52,422 nt of DNA, from NCBI GenBank assembly GCA_944392545.1, contig CALXWW010000010.1:1-52422 (forward strand), read 5' to 3'. Below the pieces are notes generated by a model, which was not told where the DNA came from, made no database searches, and saw only the letters and a program-made list of their open reading frames with translations. Positions 8,263-17,956 of the stretch are shown one piece after another. The DNA is from an uncultured Clostridia bacterium (lineage in GTDB: Bacteria; Bacillota; Clostridia; TANB77; CAG-508). The translations under genes and the position numbers were made by a program. Numbering within the stretch: the first letter of the stretch is position 1; the number at the start of each line of letters is the position of its first letter.

Positions 8263-10866
8263 CTAATTTCCGTAATAACTGTCTATTAATATTTGTTTTA
8301 ATTCAGTAACTAATGGTACTCTTGGATTTGCAGTTGTACATTGGTCTTCAAAGCTTCTTTCTGCTAGCATATCTAATTTTGCCATAAATTCACTCTCGTT
8401 AATTCCAGCGTCTTTAAAACATCTTTCTATTCCTAAATCTGCATTTAATTTTTTAATTTCTTCTATTAAAGAATTTACTCCCTCTTCATTTGTATATGCT
8501 GGGAAGTTCATTCTTCTTGATAAATCTGCATATTTTTTGTCTGCTATAAAGTACTCATATTTAGGGAATGATACAAATTTAGTTGGTTTACTGCTATTAT
8601 ATCTTATAACATATGGAAGAAGTATTGCATTTGCTCTACCATGTGATATATGGAATTCTCCACCAATTTTATGTGCTAAAGAATGGTTTATTCCTAAAAA
8701 TGCATTTGTAAATGCCATTCCTGCTATTGTACTTGCATTATGCATGTGTTCTCTTGCTTCTTTATTGTTTCCATTATTGTATGCTTCTCTTAAATTTTTA
8801 AATACAAGTTCTACAGCTTTTTCTGCTAAGCCATCTGTATAATCTGATGCCATATTTGAAACATAACTTTCTATCGCATGTGTTAGTACGTCCATACCTG
8901 TATCTGCTGTAATCCTCTTTGGCAAGCTCATTACTAAATCAGGATCTACTATTGCAACGTCTGGTGTTAGTTCATAATCTGCTAAAGGATATTTTTTGTT
9001 TAGTTTTTTGTCAGTTATTACTGCAAATGATGTAACTTCCGAACCTGTTCCAGATGTTGTAGGTATTGCTACAAATTTTGCTTTTTCACCGAGTTTTGGA
9101 AATTTGTAAGTACGTTTTCTAATATCCATGAATTTTAGCTTTAGTCCTTCAACATCTGCATCTGGATGTTCATAGAAAAGCCACATACCTTTTGCAGCAT
9201 CTATCGGACTTCCTCCACCCACTGCAATAATTACATCAGGTTTAAATTCATTCATCATTTGTACTCCTTTATTTATTGTTTCAAATGACGGATCTGATTC
9301 CACATCAGAAAATATTTCCGAATGTACGTAAGTTTGTCTATTTCTCAAATGATATAATATTTTATCAATATATCCTAATTTTACCATTGATTCATCTGTT
9401 ACTATAAATGCTCTTGTTATATCTGGCATTTTTTCCAAATATCCTATTGAGCCTGATTCAAAATATATTTTTTCCGGAACTTTAAACCATTGCATATTAA
9501 CTCTCCTTTCTGCAACTCTTTTTATATTAATTAGGTTTACACTTGATACATTTGCTGTAGTTGAGTTTCCACCAAATGTACCACATCCAAGTGTAAGTGA
9601 TGGCATATTCGTATTATATATATCACCAATTGCACCATGAGTTGATGGAGAATTTACAATAATTCTTCCTACTTTTACCCTTTCAGAGAATTTAAGAATA
9701 GTTTCCTTATCTTGCGAATGAATTACTGCAGAATGTCCAAGTCCACCAAATTCAATTAATTTTTCTGCTAAAGCTATTCCTTCATCTGCATTTTCTACTA
9801 CATAATATGCAAGAACTGGACTTAGTTTTTCTTTAGAAAAAGGATATTCAATTCCTACTCCATTTTCTTTTAATACTAAAACTTTAGTATCTTGTGGAAC
9901 TTCTATTCCTGCTTCACCAGCTATTTTATATGGACTTTGTCCAACTATTGCAGAATTAAGCGCACCATCTTTTTCTTTTATAAACATAGTGTCTCTTAAT
10001 CTATTTGTTTCTTCTTCTGATAGAAAATAACAGCCAGATTCTTTCATTAATTTTTCAAATTCGTCTTTTATTTCTCTATCCACTATTACAGATTGCTCTG
10101 AAGCACAAATCATACCATTATCAAATGATTTTGACATTACCAAGTCATTTACTGAAGTTCTTAATTTTGCTGTTTTATCTATATAGCATGGAACATTTCC
10201 AGGTCCAACACCTAAAGCTGGTTTTCCACATGAATATGCAGCTTTAACCATCCCAGTTCCTCCAGTTGCTAAAATTAAATTTACGTCTGGATGATGCATA
10301 AGTATATTTGTAGCTGTTACTGATGGCTCTTCTATCCATAAAATGCAATTTTCTGGTGCCCCTGCTGCTACTGCGGCATCTCTTAAAATAGTAGCTGCCT
10401 CTACACTACATTTTTGTGCTGATGGATGAAATCCAAATACTATAACATTTCTAGTTTTTGCTGCAATTATTGACTTAAACATTGTTGTTGAAGTAGGGTT
10501 TGTAACTGGCGTGACACCTGCAATTATTCCTATAGGTTCTGCTATTTCAACATAACCCTCTTCTTCATTTTCAGATATAACACCTACTGTTTTATCATAT
10601 TTTATACTATGATAAATATATTCTGTGGCAAACATATTCTTTGTTATTTTATCTTCATATATTCCTCTTCCTGTTTCTTCCACAGCCATTTTAGCAAGTT
10701 TCATATGATGCTCTAATCCTGCCATAGACATTGCTTTTACTATCCTATCTACATCTTCTTGAGTTAACTCCATATACTCTTCAGATGCCTTTTTTGCTTT
10801 TTTCATCAAATCATCTATCATATTTTTTATTCTTAATTGTTCTTCCTCACTAACTTCCTTACTCAT
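8263..10866 (-). CDS. adhE: bifunctional acetaldehyde/alcohol dehydrogenase
   Basis: 867 residues, the normal AdhE length. It reduces acetyl-CoA to acetaldehyde and then to ethanol, re-oxidising NADH in fermentation, and forms cytoplasmic spirosome filaments in known cases. The N-terminal aldehyde dehydrogenase half has the catalytic Cys254 in [11 protein letters not shown]. The C-terminal half is an iron alcohol dehydrogenase with [22 protein letters not shown] and the His-rich metal site [18 protein letters not shown]. Start has AGGAGG. A TTGACA promoter is 40 bases upstream. Monocistronic. Confidence 0.97.
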   Translation of the reverse strand: MSKEVSEEEQLRIKNMIDDLMKKAKKASEEYMELTQEDVDRIVKAMSMAGLEHHMKLAKMAVEETGRGIYEDKITKNMFATEYIYHSIKYDKTVGVISENEEEGYVEIAEPIGIIAGVTPVTNPTSTTMFKSIIAAKTRNVIVFGFHPSAQKCSVEAATILRDAAVAAGAPENCILWIEEPSVTATNILMHHPDVNLILATGGTGMVKAAYSCGKPALGVGPGNVPCYIDKTAKLRTSVNDLVMSKSFDNGMICASEQSVIVDREIKDEFEKLMKESGCYFLSEEETNRLRDTMFIKEKDGALNSAIVGQSPYKIAGEAGIEVPQDTKVLVLKENGVGIEYPFSKEKLSPVLAYYVVENADEGIALAEKLIEFGGLGHSAVIHSQDKETILKFSERVKVGRIIVNSPSTHGAIGDIYNTNMPSLTLGCGTFGGNSTTANVSSVNLINIKRVAERRVNMQWFKVPEKIYFESGSIGYLEKMPDITRAFIVTDESMVKLGYIDKILYHLRNRQTYVHSEIFSDVESDPSFETINKGVQMMNEFKPDVIIAVGGGSPIDAAKGMWLFYEHPDADVEGLKLKFMDIRKRTYKFPKLGEKAKFVAIPTTSGTGSEVTSFAVITDKKLNKKYPLADYELTPDVAIVDPDLVMSLPKRITADTGMDVLTHAIESYVSNMASDYTDGLAEKAVELVFKNLREAYNNGNNKEAREHMHNASTIAGMAFTNAFLGINHSLAHKIGGEFHISHGRANAILLPYVIRYNSSKPTKFVSFPKYEYFIADKKYADLSRRMNFPAYTNEEGVNSLIEEIKKLNADLGIERCFKDAGINESEFMAKLDMLAERSFEDQCTTANPRVPLVTELKQILIDSYYGN

Positions 10867-10903
10867 ATGTTCCTCCTTCGATAACCTTATATATTACAAA
10901 AAT

Positions 10904-10932
10904 ATAATATATAATTAGTTCTTTATTGTCAA
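10904..10932 (-). promoter_or_regulatory. promoter of adhE
   Basis: Minus strand TTGACA (10932-10927), 17-bp spacer, TATTAT (10909-10904). No convincing Rex operator (TTGTTAA-N4-TTAACAA) was seen near it. Confidence 0.7.
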
Positions 10933-11066
10933 GTAATTATCATGTTGTTTTATGCTGTTTTTTAATATTTTTTAGACATGTTTCCGCACATGTTTTTTTA
11001 ATTCGTCATCAAAGACCAATAACTTGTATTATTTTACTATTTATTCATAAATTTATATATAAAATT

Positions 11067-11096
11067 AATGGCACTGCACTCTAATGCAACACCATT
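11067..11096 (-). terminator. terminator after the guaD-like gene
   Basis: On the minus-strand RNA the arms 11096-11085 and 11078-11067 pair over 12 positions, three of them G-U, around a 6-nt loop; a T-rich stretch follows. The pairing works only for the minus-strand transcript, which supports the direction. Confidence 0.6.
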
Positions 11097-11159
11097 TAAA
11101 ATTCTTCCATTATTCAATCTTTTTAAATACTAGGAGTACTATTTTCATATCTAATATTT

Positions 11160-11621
11160 TTAATATATAACTTTATTATTTTTTTCATATTCATTAAATA
11201 AGCCTATGCATCCTTCTCTATCTATTTGCTTTAATTTGATTAACTCCTTATTTTTACCTTCTAAATACTCGTATATAATATCATCTCTAAAACCTATTTT
11301 TCCTGCATCTTCTCTTGTACATGCATAATACACCTGTTTAATATTAGCCCAAATAATCGCTGACAAACACATTGGACAAGGCTCACATGAAGTATATAAT
11401 GTGCATCCTGATAAATCATAGGTTCCTAACTTTTTACATGCCTCCCTTATTACCGTTACTTCCGCATGTGCTGTAGGATCATTACTTGCAAGTACCATAT
11501 TATTTCCTTTTGCAATAATATTTCCTGATTCATCTATAATTATAGCACCAAATGGTCCCCCTTCATTATGACTCACACCATGTTCTGCACACTCTTTAGC
11601 AATTTCCATAAATTTATTCAT
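11160..11621 (-). CDS. guaD: guanine deaminase-like cytidine/deoxycytidylate deaminase family protein
   Basis: 153 residues. Zinc deaminase motifs H-A-E (His52, Glu54 as proton shuttle) and P-C-P-M-C (Cys82, Cys85). The context G-G-P-F-G-A-I, S-N-D-P-T-A-H-A-E-V and L-Y-T-S-C-E-P-C-P-M-C is that of the short Bacillus-type guanine deaminase (guanine to xanthine) rather than of tRNA adenosine deaminase TadA, whose N-terminus differs. Substrate is inferred from this likeness. Single gene with AGGAGG start, divergent from leuS. A TTGACA box lies at 11680-11685 on the minus strand but its -10 is poor. Confidence 0.8.
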   Translation of the reverse strand: MNKFMEIAKECAEHGVSHNEGGPFGAIIIDESGNIIAKGNNMVLASNDPTAHAEVTVIREACKKLGTYDLSGCTLYTSCEPCPMCLSAIIWANIKQVYYACTREDAGKIGFRDDIIYEYLEGKNKELIKLKQIDREGCIGLFNEYEKNNKVIY

Positions 11622-11724
11622 AGTATATCCTCCTTAAAATAATTATCTTCTATGAATAAATACTATACTTTATATTTTTTGTCAATATAAAAATATATGC
11701 GTGATTTTTATATTATTTTATTTT

Positions 11725-11752
11725 TTGAAAAAACTTATTCAAACTATAGTAT
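11725..11752 (+). promoter_or_regulatory. possible promoter of leuS
   Basis: TTGAAA (11725-11730), 16-bp spacer, TAGTAT (11747-11752), 62 bases before the start codon. No T-box leader is present; the leader is too short and the T-box signature is missing. Confidence 0.4.
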
Positions 11753-11814
11753 TTTTAGCCATTTTGTGATATATTTAATAAATAGTTAAAATTTGCAAAG
11801 AGAGGGTTGATATT

Positions 11815-14211
11815 ATGTCATACAACTTTACTGAAATAGAAAAAAAATGGCAGGAATATTGGGATAAAAATGAGACTTTTAAAACTGACGTATGGGATTT
11901 TTCTAAGCCTAAATATTATGCACTAGATATGTTTCCATATCCATCCGGCCAAGGTCTTCATGTTGGGCATCCTGAAGGATATACTGCAACAGATATTATG
12001 TCTAGAATGAGAAGAATGCAAGGTTATAATGTACTTCATCCTATGGGGTGGGATGCATTTGGACTTCCTGCGGAACAATATGCAATAAAAACTGGTAATC
12101 ATCCAGCAGGTTTTACTAAAAGGAATATAGAAACATTTAAAAAACAATTAAAAATGCTTGGACTTTCTTTTGACTGGAGTAAAGAAATATCTACATGTGA
12201 TCCTAATTATTATAAATGGACACAATGGATCTTTAAACAATTATATGAAGATGGACTGGCTAAACTTATTGAAATGCCTGTAAATTGGTGTGAAGGATTA
12301 GGATGCGTACTTTCTAATGATGAAGTTATAAACGGTAAAAGTGAAAGAGGTGGCTTCCCTGTTGTACGTAAAAACATGAAACAGTGGGTATTGGATATTC
12401 CACAATATGCCGAAACTCTTTTAAATGGATTAGATGAAGTAGACTGGCCAGAATCAACTAAAGAAATTCAACGTAACTGGATAGGTAAATCTGTAGGGGC
12501 AGAAGTTACTTTTAAAGTTTCAGGTACTGATAAATCATTCACTGTATTTACAACAAGAGCAGACACTTTATTTGGGGCAACATATTGTGTACTTTCACCT
12601 GAACATGAATTAGTAAATGAAATCACTTCAGATGACTGTAAAAAAGCTGTTGAAGAATATAAAAAAGCAGCCGCATCAAAATCTGATTTAGAGAGAACAG
12701 AACTAAATAAAGAAAAAACTGGATGCTTTATTGGTAGCTACGCTATAAATCCCGTAACTGGAAAAGAAATTCCAATTTGGATCTCTGACTATGTACTTGC
12801 AAGTTACGGAACAGGTGCAATTATGGCTGTTCCTGCACACGATGAAAGAGATTATGAGTTTGCTAGTAAATTTGGTATAGAAATTATTCCAGTTTTAGAA
12901 GGTGGAGATATTTCTAAAGAAGCCTTTGTAGGTGACGGTGCTCATATTAATTCTGACTTCTTAAACGGACTTGGTAAGGAAGAAGCAATTAATAAAATGA
13001 TTTCATGGCTTGAACAAAAAGGTATAGGAACTAAAAAAGTAAATTACAAATTACGTGAATGGATATTTGCAAGACAACGTTATTGGGGAGAACCAATTCC
13101 TATCGTGTTTACAGAAGGAAATGAAATTCATGTATTAGCTGATGAAGATTTACCTTTAGTTTTACCAGAACTTGAAGATTATGCACCATCCAAAACAGGT
13201 GCCTCCCCACTTGATAAAGCAACAGATTGGGTTAATACTACATTTGATGAAAAACCTGCAAAAAGAGAAACTAGCACAATGCCAGGTTCTGCTGGTTCTA
13301 GCTGGTACTTCTTAAGATACATAGACCCTAACAATGAAAATGAGATAGCTAATCCAGAATTACTAAAACATTGGATGCCAGTTGACTTATATGTGGGTGG
13401 TCCAGAGCATGCAGTAGGACATTTGTTATATTCAAGATTTTGGAATAATTATTTATATAACAAAGGAATCGTTCCTGTAAAAGAGCCATTTGCAAAACTT
13501 CGTCATCAAGGTATGATCCTTGGTTCCAATGGAGAGAAAATGAGTAAATCAAAGGGAAATGTTATAAATCCTGATGATATGGTAAAAGAATATGGTGCAG
13601 ATTCTTTAAGAGTATATGAAATGTTTATGGGACCTATAGACGCTGCAAAGCCTTGGGATCCAAATGGTATTGATGGTTCTAAGAAATTCTTAGATAGAGT
13701 ATGGAGACTATTTGTTGAAACAGATAAAGTACAAGAAAAAGAGAATACAAACTTAGATAAAGTATATAACTATACTGTTAAAAAAGTTACAAACGACTAT
13801 GAAAATATGTTCTTTAACACAGCAATATCTCAAATGATGATTTTTGTAAATAGCGCTACAAAAGAAGATATTCTTCCTAAAGAATATGCTGAAGGATTTG
13901 TAAAATTACTAAGCCCCGTAGCACCACATATTGCAGAAGAATTGTGGAATAGGCTTGGGCACAATGATACTATCACCTATGAAGCTTGGCCTACATATGA
14001 TGAATCTAAATTAGCAGATGAAAGTATCGAAATTCCTGTTCAGGTTAATGGTAAAGTTAGGGCAACTGTCCAAATAGCTGTGGACTCGGCCGATGAAGAA
14101 GTGAAAAATATTGTACATGCAAATCAAAATGTACAAGCTCAATTAGAAGGAAAAACAATAGTAAAAGAAATATATGTTAAAAATAAAATATATAATATTG
14201 TTGTGAAATAG
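11815..14211 (+). CDS. leuS: leucyl-tRNA synthetase
   Basis: 798 residues, full length bacterial LeuRS; charges tRNA(Leu) with leucine. The class I signatures are intact: HVGH in [11 protein letters not shown] near residue 48 and KMSKS in [10 protein letters not shown] near residue 578. The CP1 editing domain (T-R-A-D-T-L-F-G-A near 245 and [12 protein letters not shown] near 338) is present, so editing should work. Ribosome site AGAGAGGG precedes the ATG. Monocistronic, ended by a hairpin 9 bases after the stop. Confidence 0.98.
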   Translation: MSYNFTEIEKKWQEYWDKNETFKTDVWDFSKPKYYALDMFPYPSGQGLHVGHPEGYTATDIMSRMRRMQGYNVLHPMGWDAFGLPAEQYAIKTGNHPAGFTKRNIETFKKQLKMLGLSFDWSKEISTCDPNYYKWTQWIFKQLYEDGLAKLIEMPVNWCEGLGCVLSNDEVINGKSERGGFPVVRKNMKQWVLDIPQYAETLLNGLDEVDWPESTKEIQRNWIGKSVGAEVTFKVSGTDKSFTVFTTRADTLFGATYCVLSPEHELVNEITSDDCKKAVEEYKKAAASKSDLERTELNKEKTGCFIGSYAINPVTGKEIPIWISDYVLASYGTGAIMAVPAHDERDYEFASKFGIEIIPVLEGGDISKEAFVGDGAHINSDFLNGLGKEEAINKMISWLEQKGIGTKKVNYKLREWIFARQRYWGEPIPIVFTEGNEIHVLADEDLPLVLPELEDYAPSKTGASPLDKATDWVNTTFDEKPAKRETSTMPGSAGSSWYFLRYIDPNNENEIANPELLKHWMPVDLYVGGPEHAVGHLLYSRFWNNYLYNKGIVPVKEPFAKLRHQGMILGSNGEKMSKSKGNVINPDDMVKEYGADSLRVYEMFMGPIDAAKPWDPNGIDGSKKFLDRVWRLFVETDKVQEKENTNLDKVYNYTVKKVTNDYENMFFNTAISQMMIFVNSATKEDILPKEYAEGFVKLLSPVAPHIAEELWNRLGHNDTITYEAWPTYDESKLADESIEIPVQVNGKVRATVQIAVDSADEEVKNIVHANQNVQAQLEGKTIVKEIYVKNKIYNIVVK

Positions 14212-14220
14212 ATTAAATTG

Positions 14221-14261
14221 ATTAAAGCAATTAAGTTCATCCTTAATTGCTTTAATTTTTT
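14221..14261 (+). terminator. terminator of leuS
   Basis: Perfect 15-bp stem (14221-14235 with 14242-14256), 6-nt loop and six T residues. It may also serve the convergent minus-strand gene ending at 14260. Confidence 0.85.
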
Positions 14262-14571
14262 ATTCTTTATTTTCTTTATCATTTTCACTATTTATGTTTT
14301 CTTCTTTATTTTCCTTCTTACTACTGTAAATTACTGCCCATACTATAACTCCAACTACTACAGCAATTACAAGTATTATTGGTATTATTATAGATGCCAT
14401 TGTTCCTAGAATTCTAGTAATTTGAGTAGACACTGACGTTATAGGTTCTACATTTTCAATTTCATCTGGTTCTAATAATGATGAAATATCAGTTCTTCCT
14501 AAAACTGTTGTACTTAATAATATAAGTAAGCCTAATATTATTATCCCTATCTTCATTAATTTATTTTTCAT
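14260..14571 (-). CDS. small secreted or membrane protein, unknown
   Basis: 103 residues, not recognised. A signal-peptide-like segment (K-rich start, hydrophobic 8-24) is followed by an acidic stretch, a long hydrophobic helix at about 57-82 and a charged tail of Lys, Glu and Asn. So a type I membrane protein with a short outside segment and a cytoplasmic charged tail is likely. A GGGGGG/GAAAG ribosome region precedes the start. It is divergent from the HExxH gene at 14738 and convergent with leuS. No function assigned. Confidence 0.6.
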   Translation of the reverse strand: MKNKLMKIGIIILGLLILLSTTVLGRTDISSLLEPDEIENVEPITSVSTQITRILGTMASIIIPIILVIAVVVGVIVWAVIYSSKKENKEENINSENDKENKE

Positions 14572-14697
14572 TTATCTTTCCCCCCTTTTTTATCATTTAT
14601 TATGATATTAACACGATATCTGTTCCAAGTCAATTTATGTAATATTTTTGTAACAAAAAAGTCATATTCTTGTAATATTACTTTTCTTATTTTGTAG

Positions 14698-14703
14698 TAT
14701 AAT
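14698..14703 (+). promoter_or_regulatory. -10 box of the HExxH gene
   Basis: TATAAT, 35 bases before the chosen ATG. It overlaps the upstream in-frame ATG at 14702, which therefore cannot be the start. No good -35 hexamer is seen. Confidence 0.5.
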
Positions 14704-14737
14704 GTTGATATATGAATTACTAAGGAGAAATACGTAT

Positions 14738-15814
14738 ATGAGTATAGAATCAGATTTAAAAAAGGATGGTATAACCGTAGTAGGTAAGCTAGATACATTA
14801 AGTATAAATACTATATCTAGAGATATAGCTGAAAAGTTATGCAAAACTTTTCCTAACCAAAACTTTATATTTCAAAATCTATTTATAGTATTATCTAGAA
14901 TACCTATGTATATAGCTGATATTCCTGAAGGATTTGCAGAAGCAACATATTTTTATAAAAATTCTTCTATGTATTTTAAACAAGGTCTTAAATTAGATGA
15001 ATTAGAGAAATTTGCTGTACATGAATTTATTCATTACTTGCAAGAAATAAAAGATAAAAAAGGAAATTTAGTAAGACTTGGCTTATGCGACTTTGGAGAT
15101 TTAAAAATATGTGGTATGGCATTAAATGAAGGTGCTGTACAATATATGGCTTCAAAAGCTATAAATTCTGAAGAAGAAATCGTAAAATACTATGGAATAT
15201 CACTTCCAACAAATAGTCCATCATATTATCCAATTTTATGCAATTTAATTGCTCAAATGGCATATATAACTGGAGAAGAAGCTTTATATGATAGCACTTT
15301 CTATGGTTCAACCTTATTCAAAGATAAATTTGCTAATTTATGTGGGGTAAATAGCCTTCTAAAAGTAGAAAGTAATATGGATAAAATAATGGAAGCTGAA
15401 GAAAAGGCAATTAAATTCAATAACAAATTAATGAGCGATAAATGTGAAGGCATGAAAGCTCAAAAAGTAGCTAAAAAAATTGAAGAATGTAAGAGTAAAA
15501 TATATAATCTATATTTTGAAACACAAAAACTAATATTCACTTCATACTTTAATAATCAATTTAATAAAATACTTACAACAGCAGATATTGATGAGTACAG
15601 ATTACGATTATATAATTATAAGAATTATATTGGAATTTCTGAAAATTATTCTGAATTTAATGAATTTTATATAAATAAAATGATGGATTTAGATAATAAA
15701 TATGAAAGTATTGTAAATAACACAAGCTTAACTGTTGTAAGCGATTCTAAGATATCTAAATTCTTTAGAAAAATTAAATCAATTTTATCTACAACTGTCG
15801 AACTAAGCAAATAA
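14738..15814 (+). CDS. predicted cytosolic zinc metallopeptidase-like protein (HExxH...NEG)
   Basis: 358 residues from the ATG at 14738 (AAGGAG at 14722-14727). His95-Glu96-x-x-His99 in F-A-V-H-E-F-I-H-Y lies 31 residues before Glu131 in A-L-N-E-G-A-V-Q-Y-M, the arrangement of gluzincin peptidases in which this Glu is the third zinc ligand. No signal peptide or membrane helix is seen, so it should be in the cytoplasm. The C-terminal half (about 200-358) is helical, Lys/Asn-rich and unrecognised. Substrate unknown. Ends in a terminator whose sequence is repeated in the neighbouring convergent gene. Confidence 0.6.
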   Translation: MSIESDLKKDGITVVGKLDTLSINTISRDIAEKLCKTFPNQNFIFQNLFIVLSRIPMYIADIPEGFAEATYFYKNSSMYFKQGLKLDELEKFAVHEFIHYLQEIKDKKGNLVRLGLCDFGDLKICGMALNEGAVQYMASKAINSEEEIVKYYGISLPTNSPSYYPILCNLIAQMAYITGEEALYDSTFYGSTLFKDKFANLCGVNSLLKVESNMDKIMEAEEKAIKFNNKLMSDKCEGMKAQKVAKKIEECKSKIYNLYFETQKLIFTSYFNNQFNKILTTADIDEYRLRLYNYKNYIGISENYSEFNEFYINKMMDLDNKYESIVNNTSLTVVSDSKISKFFRKIKSILSTTVELSK

Positions 15815-15818
15815 TAGT

Positions 15819-15862
15819 CGTGGGCAAAAGGGACTACTTCCATTTGTCCACGCTTTATTTTT
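15819..15862 (+). terminator. terminator of the HExxH gene
   Basis: Ten-bp stem with one G-U pair (15819-15828 with 15843-15852), then a T-rich tail. The loop and 3' arm are part of the 29-nt repeat described below. Confidence 0.75.
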
Positions 15863-15952
15863 TGTTAAATAAAAGAAGTAGGAATTATATATAATTCTCC
15901 TACTTCTTACATTTCCAATTATTGTGGACAAAAGGAAGTAGTCCCTTTTGCC
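15823..15952. repeat. 29-nt inverted copies at two convergent gene ends
   Basis: 15823-15851 and the reverse complement of 15924-15952 agree at 28 of 29 positions, including a perfect 19-nt block. One copy forms the terminator of the plus-strand HExxH gene; the other encodes the last codons (A-K-G-T-T-S-F-C-P) of the minus-strand flavoprotein gene. Both mRNAs thus carry the same hairpin-forming sequence at their 3' ends. Confidence 0.85.
15874..15907 (-). terminator. terminator of the GltD-like gene
   Basis: Ten-bp perfect outer stem (15874-15883 with 15898-15907) with further AT pairing inside, then CTTTTATTT on the minus strand. Confidence 0.7.
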
Positions 15953-17202
15953 ATGGCTTCTGCTACGTCTCTTCCTGCTCTAGCAGCCCATGCTACTGTT
16001 CCTTTGTCTCCTGCCAAATCTCCTCCTGCATATATTTTTTCTTTTGAAGTTCTATGGTTTTCATCTACATTTATATATCCCCATTTATTTAACTCTAAAC
16101 CTAATGAGTTAATTACTTCTTTTTCTGGACCCCCACCTACTGCCATTACCACATAGTCCATCTCTAATTCATAATTACTATTTTCTATGTTTACTGGTAC
16201 TTCTCTTGTTTCTCCTTCTTTCTTCACTAGCTGTGTTTTTATACATTCTACTTTTTCCACTTTATTTTTTCCTAGTATTTTAACTATATTATTTTGAAAT
16301 AAAAATTCTATTCCTTCTTGTTTTGCTTCTTCTATTTCTTTTGTTTCTGCTGGCATTTGTTTTTCTGCCCTTCTATATATTACAAAAACCTTATCTGCAC
16401 CTAACCTTTTTATTGTTCTAGCACAGTCCATTGCTACATTTCCGCCACCTATTACTGCAACTTTTTTTCCTATATATGATGGATGATTTCCTTTTTCTAA
16501 CAAATAATTTCCTCCAAATACGCCATCTAAATCCTCACCTTCTATATTCATTCTAGATGGTATATTTGCACCAAAACTTAAAAATATTGAATCATATTTA
16601 TTTTCTAAATCTGCTAATTCTAGATTTTTCCCTAGCTCTTGTCCATATTCTACAGTAATATCTAGTATTCCTTCATTTAAAATTGATTTTATTGCTTCTT
16701 TTAATACTTTCCTAGCTAATCTAAATTCTGGTATTCCATGTGCTAATATTCCACCTAATTCATTATATTTTTCATATATAACTACTTGTGCACCTTTTCT
16801 TGCTAAGAAGCTTGCACAAGTGAGTCCTGCTGGGCCTCCACCAACTACAGCTATCTTTTTTCCTTCTAATTCATTCGTTTTTTCTATTTCTTTATACCAT
16901 TCATTTTTTATGGCTTCATCAAAAACATATGCTTCTATCTTGCCTATATTTACTGGCTCTCCTTTTATTCCTCTTACACAACTTCCCTCACATTGCTTCA
17001 TATGAGGGCATATTCTTCCGCATACACTACCTAAAACTGTAGTTTTTGATAGTATTTTATATGCTTCTTTTATATTACCTTCCTTTATTTGTTTTATGAA
17101 AGCTGGTATATCATTATTTAGTGGGCAACCTTTATTACTACATGGTTTTACTGGGCAGTTTAAACAATACTCTGTATATTTTTGTATTTCTTCGTTCATC
17201 AT
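15919..17202 (-). CDS. GltD-like NAD(P)H flavin oxidoreductase with two 4Fe-4S clusters
   Basis: 427 residues. The N-terminal ferredoxin-like domain has eight Cys for two [4Fe-4S] clusters (13, 16, 21, 26 and 61, 65, 71, 75). An FAD-binding Rossmann motif G-G-G-P-A-G is at 121-126 and an NAD(P) motif G-G-G-N-V-A-M-D-C-A near 254. The end A-G-G-D-L-A-G...T-V-A-W-A-A-R-A-G is the typical FAD-binding C-terminus. This is the glutamate synthase small-subunit family, which also includes NfnB and stand-alone NADPH dehydrogenases. No gltB or nfnA lies nearby, so the electron partner is unknown. The last nine codons lie in the inverted repeat. Confidence 0.85.
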   Translation of the reverse strand: MMNEEIQKYTEYCLNCPVKPCSNKGCPLNNDIPAFIKQIKEGNIKEAYKILSKTTVLGSVCGRICPHMKQCEGSCVRGIKGEPVNIGKIEAYVFDEAIKNEWYKEIEKTNELEGKKIAVVGGGPAGLTCASFLARKGAQVVIYEKYNELGGILAHGIPEFRLARKVLKEAIKSILNEGILDITVEYGQELGKNLELADLENKYDSIFLSFGANIPSRMNIEGEDLDGVFGGNYLLEKGNHPSYIGKKVAVIGGGNVAMDCARTIKRLGADKVFVIYRRAEKQMPAETKEIEEAKQEGIEFLFQNNIVKILGKNKVEKVECIKTQLVKKEGETREVPVNIENSNYELEMDYVVMAVGGGPEKEVINSLGLELNKWGYINVDENHRTSKEKIYAGGDLAGDKGTVAWAARAGRDVAEAMAKGTTSFCPQ

Positions 17203-17244
17203 ATTTTACCTCTACTTTTTATCCATTAACTATTTCAAAATTAA

Positions 17245-17284
17245 AGTTATATAAATAATCTAAATAATAATTATTTATATAACT
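17245..17284 (-). terminator. hairpin between NUDIX operon and GltD-like gene
   Basis: Perfect AT-rich 15-bp stem (17245-17259 with 17270-17284), 10-nt loop, T-rich tail on the minus strand. It ends the operon that finishes at 17347, but it also lies between a likely promoter (17303-17333) and the downstream GltD-like start, so it may act as a leader attenuator. Confidence 0.6.
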
Positions 17285-17302
17285 AAAATTTATCTGAATA
17301 TT

Positions 17303-17333
17303 ATTATACAATATAAGTCTACTATCCTGTCAA
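17303..17333 (-). promoter_or_regulatory. possible promoter of the GltD-like gene
   Basis: Minus strand TTGACA (17333-17328) and TATAAT (17308-17303), but with a 19-bp spacer. Confidence 0.5.
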
Positions 17334-17346
17334 TGTATCTGACTGC

Positions 17347-17943
17347 TTATTCTTTATTTTCTTTTATATTATTATTGCTATTTCTATTATTTTCTTCATA
17401 CATAAAATAATATAGCAATCCTACTGTTTCACTTGAAGTTTGAATTTCTCCATCTTCTAACATTTTTCTAACTTCTTCTACTGGTATTTTTAATACTTCA
17501 ATATCTTCTGTTTCATCTAAATGTCTTTGGGTCTTTACTAAATCTGTTGCTAAGAATATAATTGTTTGTTCATTTGAATATCCAATAGCAGGATATACTT
17601 CTCTTAATTTTTTTAATTTTCCTGCTCTATATCCTGTTTCTTCTTCTAATTCTCTTATTGCACCATCTTCTGGCTTTTCTCCTTCTTCTATCATTCCTGC
17701 CGGAAATGCTAGTACATTTTTTCCTATTGGAGTACGTGGTTCTTTTATCATTATAAATTCATTATTGTCTGTCATTGGCATTATTATTGCTGCATGCCCT
17801 GCTAAAACATGTTCTCTATATATTATTTGGTTTGTGCGTGGGTTTTTGTAATGTAATTCTTCTACTACAATTCTTTTTCCTCTATATGCTGTTTTTTCGT
17901 CTAACAATTTGTAATCTATATCATCAAAGTACTTGTTACTCAA
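17347..17943 (-). CDS. NUDIX hydrolase, ADP-ribose pyrophosphatase type
   Basis: 198 residues from a TTG start (AGGAG ten bases upstream; the nearer ATG is out of frame and stops at once). The Nudix box is complete: G-M-I-E-E-G-E, then R-E-L-E-E-E-T-G-Y, at about residues 84-106. Lead strand elements (VLAGHAAIIMP, FPAG) and the segment after the box (Y-P-A-I-G-Y-S-N-E) fit ADP-ribose pyrophosphatases, which split ADP-ribose to AMP and ribose-5-phosphate. Last gene of the three-gene operon, 13 bases after the UDG gene. Confidence 0.88.
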   Translation of the reverse strand: MSNKYFDDIDYKLLDEKTAYRGKRIVVEELHYKNPRTNQIIYREHVLAGHAAIIMPMTDNNEFIMIKEPRTPIGKNVLAFPAGMIEEGEKPEDGAIRELEEETGYRAGKLKKLREVYPAIGYSNEQTIIFLATDLVKTQRHLDETEDIEVLKIPVEEVRKMLEDGEIQTSSETVGLLYYFMYEENNRNSNNNIKENKE

Positions 17944-17956
17944 AAGACTTCATCTC

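Noticed and set aside
10867..10935. Rex operator at the adhE promoter
   Set aside because: No TTGTTAA...TTAACAA palindrome; only an AT-rich region.
10976..11000. Repeated ACATGT with a T run as a terminator
   Set aside because: Stem is only 5 bp and no plus-strand gene ends there; minus strand has no T tract.
11622..11814. T-box leader for leuS
   Set aside because: Interval is short, lacks the T-box signature and a terminator-antiterminator pair.
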